Notes under the pieces: generated by a model
What the model was told of the DNA's origin: nothing
What the model saw: only the letters and a program-made list of their open reading frames with translations
The model's database searches: none
Program-made: the position numbers and the translations under genes
Assembly (NCBI GenBank): GCA_944470555.2
Contig: OX104127.1
Span: 91,474,708-91,538,707 of the forward strand
Direction: 5' to 3'
Source: Heterobilharzia americana
Lineage: Eukaryota > Platyhelminthes > Trematoda > Strigeidida > Schistosomatidae
Length of the DNA stretch: 64,000 bases
In this document: in pieces, positions 36,201 through 46,559 of the stretch
How positions within the stretch are numbered: position 1 is the first letter of the stretch
Layout of the letters: each line of letters begins with the position of its first letter

Positions 36201-39200
36201 CATGGTCTTGTGTTCTGAGACTGCCTCTTATCTATTAGTGAGACTGCGGCCCTTGTATCTTTAGGACACACGATCTCCCGACCATTTATTCGCAGTCTAG
36301 CATACACCGCGCCTCGATCTATGGCTCCTACAATCTCTAGTCTAGTCGGAAAAACAGAACTCATATTATATCGTCCAAAACTTTTTCTTTTTCGCCTCTC
36401 CGGACAATTTCTTTGCCAGTGTCCAGGTTTCTCTCACGCCAAGCAGTTACCCTGTTTGTTGATGTTCATTCGCAGTGCAGCTACCTCTTCCTGAAGGTTG
36501 TCGATTTGTTCTTGCCAGATATTTACCTCTACTGCCGCTACTCCTGTACCCATTAGCTGTCTGGTCATCTTGGCCATTTCACTAATGTATGGACATTAGT
36601 TGGGCTGCATTGACTAGTCTTAATTAGTCGGCAATGGCATTCGGGACACTTTCAGTGAACTATGCAGCCAGCAACTGTTGTTGGGCGTCCTCATCCAACG
36701 AGGGAAGTACTGATCGAAGTAGTATGGTCAACTTCACAGCCAACCAGCAGATCTTCGTCTATTCCCAGTTTCGTGCTGCGGAACTGCTGCATCGCCAGCT
36801 CCCTGTCCGCTGGGCTGTCAAACTCCGCCTCCAAGCGTTCAACCATCCTCCGCAAAGTCTCCTTCCCGTCTCCACGTCCCACACCGTCATATGCTGCTTT
36901 CGCCCTACCCCTCAGCAACGTGCCCAGTACCACGACCTTCGCCTCTGGTTATCGAACCCCCATCAGCTCCGCTGCCGACTCGAAGTCCCTGAGGAAGACC
37001 CTGATGTCTCCATCCTCAAACTCTGCAGGCCATGGAATCTTCACCACATCCAGAGGCAGTGACACCAATTGAAGAGGCAGAAGACAAACACGACGGAAAG
37101 AATGATTATTGTGGAAAATTGGAACGGTAGTCGTTACATATGGTACACCTTGCACTAACCCAGTCATTTGCAAATGTCTTCGTTTCCTCTTCTGTTCCTC
37201 TCTTGATTTGCTCTTGATCTGCTCTTCATACATTCTTATCAGCAGCATCCACTGTAATACGCCTGCGTTATCCCTTGCATTACTGTTGGCAGAAACTTTA
37301 TCCATTGTCGGTAATTCCCTATGATTCCTGCCACCCTCTCAACATATACTACTTATATCCATTGTTATCAGCAACACCCACTACAAGGTTCGAAAAGTTC
37401 CAGTGAATTTCGCAACAAAAACAATGAGTTACCAAAAAACTTGCTAGCATACACAACTGCCAGATTGATTTCGACCTATATCACCTGCAGCTATCAACCA
37501 CTGATTTCGGACATCACACTAAAGTCAAGTGATGAAAGAGAGACATTCAAAAAGTACTTCTATGACAAAGTTGGATAGAAATGGAGAGTGTACATCTCTG
37601 ACAGACCGTATTCGATATATAAAATTCACTTCGTCATAGGCCTAAACACGTACATGAGTAATCTAATACAGAGCTGTTAGTAGAGTGGTCCACTGACTAG
37701 GCATCACTTCCGGTGAGATACTGGCATAGGATCTCTTCATCGACAGGACAGGTCAAGAAATAGTCAGATGACAGAAAGTAAGACAAAGACAAAATAAAAA
37801 TAGGACTAAGTATTACTGTATAACCTTCCAGGTTGCCACACCTTATATCAACACATCAAGCGAGAATGGACTAAGACGAAAGATAGAAATAAATGAGAAA
37901 GCATACAAAAGAGGGTAAGGAAGAATGAGAAAATGCTGAATTCAGTATGACCAGTAGGATGAGGATAGTGTAGATAAAGATAAGCTACTGAGAACGATTT
38001 TCAGCCATGTCACCTGAGTCGATGAGGATCATAACTTCACCATCTGACTCTCTTTTCTTCCCTAAAACTCTGCGCCTGAGTTCTACACACCATCTATGCT
38101 GCAAAGACAAGGGTGGTAGAATAACTGAAGCCTCCTCATATCTTTCACTTAAAACAGTCAGATAGTACAGCTGATCTAACTGCAACGCAGTACACCCGAC
38201 TTGACCCAGCAAAGCTGATTCGACTTCACTGTTAAGTGATGTGGTGAAAGTGCTCAATCATTTCACTGCCTATTGTTAGACAAGGCATCACTAAATATCT
38301 CTCCTAGAGCAACAGTTTACATTTAGCTGGCGAGTAGCGCATGTCAAATTTTCTTAATTGTCACTTACGTTTCGCAGTAGATTCTGAATCTTGTTAGCGT
38401 CTTTACCTAACAGGATTATGTGGTCTGCGTATCGCAGATCTACTAAGCATTCTCCTGTGATGACCTATCCCAATAAAGTCAGAGGGAGAGATGGAGACCT
38501 CCTTAGGAGTCTACGGTGAGGTTGAATAAGAATGGAGAGAGAGTGTACACCCTTGACAGACACCACTCACCTGATAACTCACTATAGGCTCTAACACCCC
38601 CAACAGTCGTTCGAATACAGAGCCTGAAACAGTGACGTACTTACTGGAAGATAATGCTTTAAGACCTCTCCGTAGACAGGATCGAGGGCTGCCTTTAGGT
38701 TGAGAAATAACTCCAATGTCGGGCATTGGTAAGTGCGCCTGTTGCAGAACCAGCTGAAGGGTGAATGTGCGATCAATACACCTACGGCGAGGTCTGAAAC
38801 CTCCCGAGTTTTCTTGGGTTCGATGTTCCTGGTGAATAAGCTTGTGCTCCATGACATGGTCGTTATTGTCCGGATACTGCTATGGCCGCTAACGATGCAC
38901 GGATATTGACTTTCTGCCACCAACCTTCAACAAATTCCTAGTTGATTCCCGATCCGACTAATTAATGGAGAAGACATGATGAACATGTAGAAACAAGTAC
39001 TGGGGTCGAAAGGCCGAAGACAAGAACAAAGGAAAATATGTCCAATATATAGATAGTTCGCCGTTTAAAATAGTACTGTTGATTGGTTCATCCATTGTAT
39101 CTGTCTAACTGTAGACGTGATAACATACAGTATATTTCGATTGTTCCCTCTCCAGACTAATCTTTTCTCTCTATCCGTATATCAATAGTCGACATACCAC

Positions 39201-42200
39201 CAGGTACGAAACCAACCTGAACTTTCCAGAGGTGCTGCTACCGATTTCCACTTAGGTGTCTATGGACTTAAGATCCTAAAAGCCTGGACAACGTTTTCTA
39301 GACTATCCCTGAGATTATTATGAAAGGGATTGTTCTTGAAAACTTGGAAAATCAGTGATTGAAGCCAGTCAGAGTGGATCATATTCAGTTCCCATACACC
39401 AGCTAACACCAAGCAGTCTATTTAATAACCCTCGGTAATCGTACATAAGATTTCAAGTAACTTACCGAGAAAAGCTAACACTACAACACTGTCGTACAAA
39501 TGGCGGTATTCGCCAGATGGATGCCGATAAGTGCACATCTGGCTTGAGTAGGACTCTAAATAACCGTCTGAAGTCACCTGGTATCACAATTTGGAGTAGG
39601 TATGTGATACTAACAGCCAGCAGCGAATCTATGCTAGAATTTTATATTGGAAACATGAAACCATGATGCAACTTAGCAGCTGCATGAAAAGTTGTACACT
39701 GAGTTACATCTATGGCATGAGACCTGAATACATTAAATGGTTGATCAAAGGTAAATATAGAAACAGGTGCAGAACCTATCACCTACTGTCGGAACTACAG
39801 CTTTACTGTGTAACAATCAGTCCAAGTTACATATTAATTGTGCAAAGCTTCACATACATCTTTTCAATGATGAGTACGACAGTGATTTTGCGGTTAAAAC
39901 AACTGTTTCGTCCTTCATACATCCCCGAACAAAGCGGTATCCAGTTGTTTCGTAATACCATGGCAACTCATTACCTGCTAACTTAAAATTTCCTTATTTA
40001 TCACTTTCCTGTATATTAAAAAGACTTCAATCTATCTCCTGCTATAATCTAAATATAAGTACAGCCTGACCACATCACTAATATATCTATAATAAGTATC
40101 TACATATTGGTAAGCCTTTTAATTTTGGTAATATTTCGCCACTAATAACCTAAACAACTAAATTACAGTTGTGGCTCTAACTTAAGTTCTTGACTTTTAA
40201 ACAGTTAACCCTAAATTCAAACCCCGCTCCAACTTCTGCGACTGCGATAACCGAGGAGCATCATAAACCCTTATAATGCATAGTTCAAAGCTTAGCACAA
40301 AATTGTATCAGGATGAGATAAGTCACAGGATCCCTTAGTAACTTTTATCAAGTAATGGTTAAATATCTATCTAGTAAATCTAATCTTTAGATAACGAACA
40401 GTGATATCGTATTCTCAGTGATTTCCAAGGAAAGTGCGTTATTTTTATTTGGAGACAGCTAATATCTTAACTAAATATTCTTTGCTGCTACACAAACGAC
40501 AAACGATGAATACAATGATTCACACAAGCATAAAGATTACATCTACTAATGTATTATGTTTAAAGCTTAACAACGCTCCATTTTTAAAACTAAGACTGGA
40601 AGCAAAAAATACTACCTGTAGCAATTTGAGTTACCACAAGTGTATGCAATCCAAACAATACCTTAGGAGCAATTCTGACCAGAAACCTCGCCTGGTTAAC
40701 TAGTTCACTAGTTACTAGACGATTCTAAGCCCAGGTTAAGAGGGAAGGTTGGGCATAGGGCTAGCAACCCTACCCCATAAAACAAATCTAACCGCTAAAG
40801 AAACTTCAAAGCACAGACAAAATATAAAAAATAATAACAAAATTATTCCTCGCTGGAATCCGAGAGGCGAAATGACGCCAGTTGGTGAAAGCCTTCGGAA
40901 AGCCAATTGACCGGGCCGATGTGTCTTCTCTCCCTCGATGAAAACGAAAGTAAACGTGGGGACATGGAATGTCCACACCATGTTTGAACCCAGCAGGGCA
41001 GCCCAGATTGCAAAAGAAATGAGATGGTATCACATTGAAGTGCCTGGAATTTGCGAAAGCAGATGGAATGGAAGTGGACTCTCCAAACTGTCAACTGGAG
41101 AATCAATAATCTACTCTGATATTGTCACCCAGACGACAACCACGAGCACACTGAGTTATGGAGTGGCTATCATGATGTCCCCAACAACATCGAAGGCTCT
41201 CTCTCATGCAGTGGGAACCAATCTCCTCCAAGATCAGGGTCATAGAAATAAGGTTCAACTCATAAGGAAGGAAGGTCATAATCAAACAATGCTACACTAT
41301 GCACCTAGAAATAATGCAGATGAAAAGAAGGAGGAATTCTACAGACAACTTCAATCAACACTGGACAAGACCCCTCCCCAGTTGGCGATATCAAAATTCT
41401 AATGGGTGATATGAATGCAAAACTGGGAGCAGACAACACAGGAAGAGAACTAACCATGGTTCGAGAAGCGATCAGTGAGGTGATGAACGAGAATGGAGAA
41501 TTGTTTGCAGAATTCTGTGCATTCAACGATTTGGCGATTGCAGTGAGGCACTGTGTTCAAGCACAAGGATATCCACAAAGCGACATGGATTCGATTTCAC
41601 CAGATGGACACACTAAAAGTCAAATCGACTTTATCTCAATCTCAAGAAAATGGAGACGCAGTCTACTTAACACAAGGTCAAGAAGAGGAGCAGATGTAGG
41701 TTCAGACCACTATCTAGTGCAAGGAACCTTCCAAATCAAGTTAAAAGCCTTCAAGGAAGTTAATGATAGACCACAGTTCAAGTACAACACTCGGAAACTG
41801 AAGGATGAAACTACAAAGGAAATCTTCACGTCAGCCATCAAGACAAAATGGGAGATATCGAGGAACATCCCTGAAGAAACCTGTGTGGAAGAACACCGGA
41901 ACTCTTTGAAAGAGATGTGGAAAGAAACCTGCACAACCGTATTAGGAGGGAAGAAGAAAGAAGATAAGGAATGGATCTCGATAGATACATGGAAGCTGAT
42001 AGAGCAGGGAGACGAGGATGGGGAGACAGAAGATAAACCAGTGCAAGGATGCTCAACGATAAGAGGAACTGAGTACAATGTATAAAACACTACACTGGAC
42101 AAAGAAGTGAAGAAGAGTGCGTGGAAAGACAAAACACACTTCTATGAAACACTGGCAAGTGAAGCAGAACAGGCTGCAGGGAGAAGAGACCTGACGACAT

Positions 42201-43981
42201 TGTATCAAATAACCAGGTTGCTATCTGGGAAGAGAGCAACGCAGACGAAACCAATAAAAGATGATGACGGAAATCTAACTACGAAAGAAGAGAAACAAAG
42301 GAAACAATGGGCCGACCACTTCAAGAAGCTCTTGAATCCACCACCACCACCACCTGCACTTTATCCAGAAATACCACCAGCAGCCCAGCGGCTGAACTAC
42401 GAGTGAACATAAATCCTCCAACAAAAGTGGAAGTCCTGAACGCCATAAAGCTACTGAAATGTGGGAAAGCAGCAGGACCAGACGGGACACCGCCAGAAGC
42501 ACTGAGAACAGACACAGAGACAACAGCAGACATGCTCACACCACTATCGCAGAAGGTGTGGAAGGAAGAGAAGGTACCTGCCAATTGATTGGAAGAAGGG
42601 TTACCTTGTCAAACTGCCGAAGAAGGGAGACCTGAGTGTTTGCAAGAACTGGCGCATAATCACTCTCCTGTCAACCCATAGCAAGCAAAATATTAAGCCG
42701 CATCATCCTGGAGAGGCTTAAGGATGCACTGGATTCAAAACTACGACCCGAACAGGCTGGCTGGCTGGATTCAGGAAGTACAAATCATGTGCGGACCGAA
42801 TTGCAACGCTACACTACGCATCATCATAGAACAGAGTATAGAATGGCAGTCAACTCAACCCTCAACCTCAACTTCACCGACTTTGAGAAGGCATTTGACA
42901 GCGTCGACCGAGAGGTAATTTGGAAACTGCTTCATTACTATGGAGTACCGCAAACCTTTATCAGCCTCATTCAACAACTATGTGAAGATGCCACATCTCA
43001 AGTAATTCACAATAGAAAGCTCAGCGATGCTTTTGAAGTGAAGACAAGAGTGAAACAAGGTTGCCTACTATCCCCCATGGTATTCCTGATTGTGGTGGAC
43101 TGGATCATGCAGCAAACAGTAGGCAGCGAGAAGAGGGGGATACGCTGGACGACGGAAAAGAACCTAGAAGATCTGGATTTCGCCAGTGATGACTTGTGCC
43201 TGATGTCACATAAACTTGAAGATCTACAGGCGAAAACTAACAAGTTGATAGAAGAGGCGAGACAGCGAAGACGGGACTTCAGGTGAATATAAAGAAGACA
43301 GAAGTGATGAAGATACCGCACCACCACCATCAACAACAACAACAAACTCCAATCACCGTCAACGGGAGAAACTTAAAGGAAGTAGCCTCCTTCACTTATC
43401 TAGGCAGCACTGTTTCGACTACAGGCGGCACAGACGACGATGTCAAAGTCAGAATCGGAAAAACAAGACAGGCGTTCATTAGCCTGAAACCAGTGTGGAG
43501 ATCTTCTGTACTCAGCATGTGGAACAACATCCGGATTTTCAACACCAACGTCAAGTCAGTGCTCCTGTATGGTTCAGAGACTTGGCGCGTCACGAAAGGC
43601 ATTTCCAATAAACTACAGACATTCATCAACAACTGCTTACGCTCGCTACTGAAGATCAGGTGACCAGAAAGAATAAGCAACAAGGAACTCTGGGAACGAA
43701 CCAACCAAGAACTTATCACGCAACAAATATGCAGGAGGAAATGGAGATGGATTGGGCATACACTGAGAAAGCCGACTGGGGACATCACGCGCCAGGCCCT
43801 CGAGTGGTATCCCCATGGGAAGCGACGAGTTGGACGTCCAAGGGTGACATGGGGGAGATCGTGCGAGGAGGAAATGAGAGCTTCTGGGCTGTCGTGGAGC
43901 CAGGTTCAAAAGATCTCAGAGAACAGAGTGCACTGGAGACGTGCTACTGAAGCCCTATGTTCCACTAGGAACCCAAGGGAC

Positions 43982-44049
<68 letters not shown>

Positions 44050-45188
44050 TAATAATAATAATAACAACAACAATAATAATAATAATAATAATAATAATTC
44101 TGACCAGAAGTAAAATCCTACCCAATCCAAAGGCAGAGAGAAAGACCAACAGCAAGAATATCCAAATTTCTCACATCTCCCATAATACCTAACTGACTAC
44201 TTTCTGGGAAAAATCCTCACAAACGTCGTTACTATTTACTACCAATCAAACGGTTTTTTTAATTAACCAAACGTGAACAACAATCTAAAAAGAATCTGAG
44301 TACCTATTCCCTATACCTTCAGATGTTTTGAATTTACTATAAGAACTGTAGTTTTTGGTGCGTGAATCCAAAATATCTACGGTACAAAAGTAACGTTGAC
44401 ATATCGAATATGACGAACAGATAATTAACATGACGTCTGAAACTACCTCAACAATGCATTAAAGACAATTAGTAAGAATACATATACCACCTCTTGATAA
44501 TTTTAGCCTTGATGTAAATGTCAACATCACCCTTAGATTTACTTCAGGTAATTACACAGGCCTAGTTGACCTTATATGTTAGATAAGGCGTTTTACAAGC
44601 AATATTTTAGCACAGGAACTGAGAACCAGCCATTTTAAAACAAACCATACGAAATGCAGTCTTATAAGCCACTCCAAAAGTGGATGCACATACCTGAAAA
44701 CTGCAGTTCCCATTCTCTTAGAGCCTTCATCTGGTCAGGAGTAAGATCTGATAGATCATCATACTCCTTTTTAGTCTCCAAATTAAAGCATGCGAGTGCT
44801 CTAGAAGCGTCCTTACCAGCGAACACAGCGTAAGGTGCTCCTTTAACAGCAATTAGTGTCGCATTCATTTACCTTTGCCGTAGAATTCTTGACCATTGTT
44901 GGTAACATCAAATATTTTACCATTGACCGCAATAAGTATCCTTTTATGTTCACCTTGGCCACTGAACTTCTGAAGTTCTTCCAAAGTGAAATCACGCTTC
45001 TCCATTTTTGGGACCTGGATTTTTCGAGTCTTTTTCTTTCTCAGTAGTGGCCTTAGGCTCATATAGACAAGTACAGCACATATCAAAAACAACGTTATGT
45101 TTATAGGACACTTTATGGCATCAATCATCGCAACGAAGAACTTTTCCGGCCTGTGTTCACCATCAGCTTTTCCTTCCGTAGAACTCAT
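33099..45188 (-). CDS. PGRMC: Membrane-associated progesterone receptor component (PGRMC), whole gene
   Basis: Three exons (45188-44873, 44840-44694, 33226-33099) join to 591 nt, 196 residues, close to the 195 of human PGRMC1. The N-terminus is short and polar, with one membrane segment at residues 28-45 (PINITLFLICAVLVYMSL) followed by a basic stop-transfer stretch. The cytochrome b5-like domain follows (about 65-165): RDFTLEEL, ILIAVNGKIFDVT, FYG (Tyr103), PYAVFAGKDASRAL (Tyr109) and EYDDLSDLT. Tyr109 aligns with the heme-ligating Tyr113 of human PGRMC1; Arg156-Tyr157 replaces Lys163-Tyr164. The family anchors in ER membranes, binds heme and supports cytochrome P450 and sterol metabolism. 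Flukes have few P450s, so the partner here is open. The PGRMC1-versus-PGRMC2 distinction was not made. Confidence 0.93.
33430..33860 (+). pseudogene. RTE-type RT fragment A in PGRMC intron 2
   Basis: The plus strand shows LEYVDNVDLLVEDFGKIHDI, corresponding to the YADD block with the motif changed to YVDN. Further on comes LKWLGYVFCMASDHAHAPY, matching the RWLGHVLRMP..R end of RTE elements. It is a short, heavily decayed 3' part lying antisense to PGRMC. A second similar piece follows at 34.0 kb. Confidence 0.55.
33990..34870 (+). pseudogene. RTE-type RT fragment B in PGRMC intron 2
   Basis: The plus strand reads, in broken frames, SGVRQKW, a degraded palm block near 34160-34240 (SR*YNRIRQ... 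LIRNLSIFAMRF), then CVDYVS (for the FxYLGS block). It ends with RILGKASRSVDEAVNL, a decayed RW.G.VLP block and KKAQDGQTKRWYQRTEPL. It is the RT C-terminus of the SR2-like group, 5'-truncated and full of stops. Confidence 0.65.
34871..35695. other. Intronic sequence, no feature recognised
   Basis: PGRMC intron 2. A minus-strand ORF of 154 codons (35676-35212) is rich in Leu, Ser and Thr with no domain and no splice context. It is probably a chance opening. Confidence 0.4.
35700..35850 (+). repeat. Inverted 5'-end segment, left arm
   Basis: A plus-oriented copy of the gypsy 5' end, including the first 24 or so codons of gag (MDKVSANSNARDNAGVLQWM). It pairs with 37385-37238. Homology stops at GGATGCTGCTG. 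Confidence 0.85.
35969..36364 (-). pseudogene. Retropepsin-like protease, active site altered
   Basis: 131 open codons: FPTRLEIVGAIDRGAVYARL leads to the active-site motif, which is DTRAAVSLI instead of DTGAAVSL (codons at 36259-36251). It goes on with TVHTVGGHALDI and PILDADFLREEAAFI, the flap and helix blocks of gypsy retropepsins. Gly to Arg in D-T-G should abolish activity. Pol leader sequence follows (VPKAPCPEALNIM) up to the rearrangement point at 35851. Confidence 0.8.
36395..36450 (-). pseudogene. Gag CCHC zinc knuckle, broken
   Basis: The minus strand gives GNCLA-stop-EKPGHWQRNCPER. The pattern is C-x2-C-x4-H-x4-C with the second Cys replaced by a TGA stop (36436-36434). It is the nucleocapsid part of the same gag. 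Confidence 0.75.
36691..37305 (-). pseudogene. Gypsy gag
   Basis: The frame opens at MDKVSANS and runs through KIPWPAEFEDGDIRVFLRDF and ELMGVR. A single in-frame TAA (36951-36949) follows. The same frame continues as LGTLLRGRAKAAYD, VERLEAEFDSPADRELAMQQ and FRSTKLGIDEDLLVG. These are capsid-like blocks of a Ty3/gypsy Gag. Beyond 36691 the frame is lost until the zinc knuckle. Confidence 0.8.
37238..37385 (-). repeat. Inverted 5'-end segment, right arm
   Basis: The minus-strand 5' end of the gypsy element. Gag begins at its ATG (37305), about 80 nt from the TG terminus. That is short for a whole LTR plus leader, so either the LTR is very short or it overlaps gag. Confidence 0.85.
37390..37970. 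other. Intronic sequence, no feature recognised
   Basis: PGRMC intron 2, AT-rich; no coding similarity recognised. Confidence 0.4.
37975..38940 (-). pseudogene. SR2-like RTE fragment, RT middle and 3' UTR
   Basis: The minus strand shows, across three frames, GGFRPRRRCIDRTFTLQLVL, LFLNLKAALDPVYGEVL, FQALYSN, SGVCQGCTLS and CLVDLRYADHIILLGKDANK (YADD changed to YADH). It then jumps to the 3' UTR with the CTACACACC and TTTACCT-type blocks shared with the 22.6-kb copy. The RT C-terminus is missing. It lies in PGRMC intron 2 in the same orientation as the gene. Confidence 0.8.
38941..40670. other. Intronic sequence, no feature recognised
   Basis: PGRMC intron 2 upstream of the SR3-like insertion. 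The largest ORF (39663-39986, plus) has no recognisable domain. Confidence 0.4.
40938..43950 (+). pseudogene. SR3-like endonuclease-RT, copy 1
   Basis: APE endonuclease: VNVGTWNVHTMFEPSR, CESRWNGSG (catalytic Glu), MLHYAPRNNADEKKEEFY, MGDMNAKLG and GSDHYLV (catalytic Asp-His). RT: GKAAGPDGTPPEAL, FTDFEKAFDSVDREVIWKLL, VKQGCLLSPM. The palm motif reads DFASDD (43176-43193) where FADD is expected, a 3-nt insertion. C-terminus: [27 protein letters not shown]. Lesions: a frameshift in the CCCCTCCCC run near 41380 splitting the nuclease; frame loss near 42020; stop at 42588; TGA at 43661-43663 (TGG in copy 2). It cannot make a full protein. Confidence 0.93.
43981..44095 (+). repeat. AAT microsatellite tail of copy 1
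   Basis: A trinucleotide AAT run with a few interruptions (AAAAT, AACAACAAC) forms the 3' end of the RTE element. Such short-repeat tails in place of poly(A) are typical of the RTE clade. The poly-Asn ORF across it is an artefact. Confidence 0.95.
44110..44693. other. PGRMC intron 2, first 580 bp
   Basis: Intronic sequence between the exon 2 donor and the SR3-like insertion (read on the minus strand). No additional feature was recognised. Confidence 0.6.
44694..44840 (-). CDS. PGRMC: PGRMC exon 2
   Basis: This 147-nt exon encodes residues 107-154 (APYAVFAG to ELQFS) plus the first base of Glu155. The acceptor is GTTAAAG|GAGC; the donor is TTTTCAG|GTATGTG at 44693. It holds the Tyr109 heme ligand position and the EYDDLSDLT signature. 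Confidence 0.93.
44841..44872 (-). other. PGRMC: PGRMC intron 1, 32-bp micro-intron
   Basis: The 32-nt interval starts GTAAATGAATG and ends CTGTTAAAG. Reading through it would put an in-frame TGA after GKGK; removing it joins G|GA into Gly106 and continues as APYAVFAG, matching the family. Introns of about 30-40 bp at the 5' ends of genes are a known schistosome trait. Confidence 0.9.
44873..45188 (-). CDS. PGRMC: PGRMC exon 1
   Basis: The exon begins at the ATG at 45188-45186 (MSSTEGKADG). It encodes the N-terminal tail, the membrane segment and the first half of the heme domain through FYGK, plus one base of the next Gly codon. The donor is AAAG|GTAAATG at 44872. Confidence 0.93.
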
Positions 45189-45659
45189 ATTCGAAATGAG
45201 AGTTGACCTAAAGCTTCTTTGATGCAGATTAACACTTTGTCTTTATCCGGTATGTCGCCATTGGATGTGACCAGACGTTTTCTGTTTTTCTACATTTTCA
45301 TATTTAAACTTGATTTGGAGTTCGTTTGTTTTCCTTTCATTTGATTCCTAAGAGAGATCATCAAGGATTGGAAGGCAATCATTCATACTAATCATCTGAC
45401 AAGTGCGCCAATAGTCGATGGTTGATTGAACAAAGTATGCCCCGTAAAAACCATCATTTAGTCCTACTGATCTTTAGTTTATTTTCTAAACCTAACTTGA
45501 AGATATTTGGTAATAGAGTGATGTAACACTAAGGTATAGTCAGTATTGACACGCCAATGAGCTCTTTAATGTTCATTTTTTGTATGCGCATCACCCCTAG
45601 CGGATTTTCAGTCGAATGCTGAAATTAACTTGCCATGGAAATTTCGGCTATATAACCCA
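45189..45659. promoter_or_regulatory. PGRMC 5' UTR and proximal upstream region
   Basis: This should hold the PGRMC transcription start. No convincing TATA box or trans-splice acceptor was assigned. A short non-element interval separates the ATG from the LTR-like block at 45660. Confidence 0.35.
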
Positions 45660-46000
45660 TTGTACCATAGTCATTCTACTGTAGCGTCACACACTTCCCC
45701 AAGATCAATAGCCTAGGGTCTGACCTTGATAGTTTAACTGGACTCGCTAAGCTGAAGGCACCCGATCAAGCATCTCCACTATTTGGAACGCTGTCGTGTT
45801 ACGTTGCACTGCTCGTATTCGACCCTCTAGCATCGGTATCTTGGCACAACCATCCAAATATACTATTCCATTCGGCTACGCTATCGTGTTCTTCCTTGGT
45901 CTCGTATTCGTTGGTATATAGCAAGTTCGAATAATTAGTGATTGGTCTTTGCATCTGTCAAATTCGCACCAGGACAAGTCCTAAACTACTTGTGATCCAT
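45660..46000 (+). repeat. Solo LTR-like fragment of gypsy type
   Basis: Blocks here align in order with 63390-63650, the region after the gypsy pol at 60-62 kb: CTAAGCTGAAGGCAC, TTGCACTGCTCGTATTC, TCTTGGCACAAC, TCTCGTATTCG, TTTGCATCTGTCAA. Identity is about 70 percent by eye over 250 bp. No coding sequence adjoins it, so it is probably a solo LTR. A TATATAA motif at 45649-45655 lies just before it. Outer boundaries are uncertain. It sits 0.5-0.8 kb upstream of the PGRMC start codon, in the opposite orientation. Confidence 0.55.
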
Positions 46001-46470
46001 CTATGTTAGACAAGTCATAACACTGATGTCTGTAGGTAAACTGACTAAGGTTTATATCTCAGCCCCACGCCCTCATTTAATGTATTAGGAATCACAGTGA
46101 AATAGTGATGCTGTTTGGTTGGATGTCATCACGAAATCTGAATTTTTTCCAAGACGAGGTCAAACACGGATGGTATAGATGACGTGCATTGTCCACCGCC
46201 CTTGACCATTCCGCGGTTTGATAATGAAGGGTTTAAGCATGCCACTTAATGCCTTTATCGCCATTCTGAGCCAATCAGACACCAGAAGTCATACTTTGGA
46301 AGCCATAGGTGCTCCTGTCCTCTCCTCGTGGTACGTAACAATGTTGGGTATGCATGGTAGGGTAAGTGCTGTCTGTCTCCACTCTGGATATCTAACACTT
46401 TCTGTCTGAAGAAATAGTCTGAGTGCGTCATTTTAACTGTGGTTGACCTCACTCTTGCGTGGGTGGTTCT

Positions 46471-46528
46471 ATTATTATTATTATCATTATTATTATTACT
46501 ATTATTATTATTATTATTATTATTATTA
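46471..46528 (-). repeat. AAT microsatellite tail of copy 2
   Basis: An ATT run on the plus strand with single-base interruptions. It is about half the length of the copy 1 tail, as expected for a fast-evolving trinucleotide repeat. Confidence 0.95.
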
Positions 46529-46559
46529 GTCCCTTGGGTTCCTAGTGGAACATAGGGCT

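Larger units (their letters stand above)
35696..37389 (-). mobile_element. Ty3/gypsy remnant with inverted ends and 4-bp TSD
   Basis: The unit spans 35700-37385, starts TGTAGTGGG, ends CCCACTACA and is flanked by direct AGGT (35696-35699 and 37386-37389). Its outer about 148 bp (35700-35850 and 37385-37238) are inverted copies of each other with only three differences seen. The rest is a minus-strand gag-protease segment that stops in the pol leader at 35851. Ordinary LTR elements have direct, not inverted, terminal repeats, so this structure is aberrant. Confidence 0.75.
40671..44109 (+). mobile_element. SR3/Perere-3-like RTE element, copy 1 with TSD
   Basis: The element (40685-44095) has about 250 bp of 5' UTR, an endonuclease-RT coding region, and an AAT-type microsatellite tail (43981-44095) typical of RTE elements. 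It is flanked by a perfect 14-bp target-site duplication, AATTCTGACCAGAA (40671-40684 and 44096-44109). It sits in PGRMC intron 2, antisense to the gene. Length (3.4 kb with tail) fits SR3/Perere-3 as I recall it. Copy 2 is nearly identical. Confidence 0.95.

Noticed and set aside
36634..37072. Plus-strand Ser/Pro-rich ORFs of 142 and 136 codons
   Set aside because: They lie opposite the gypsy gag, whose frame shows real capsid-like blocks.
35700..37385. Classical DNA transposon with terminal inverted repeats, or a DIRS element
   Set aside because: The coding content is a gypsy-type gag with zinc knuckle and retropepsin, with no transposase or tyrosine recombinase; a 4-bp duplication fits a retroviral-type integrase.
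43941..44192. ORF encoding a long poly-Asn/poly-Ile protein
   Set aside because: It is the translated AAT microsatellite tail of an RTE element.
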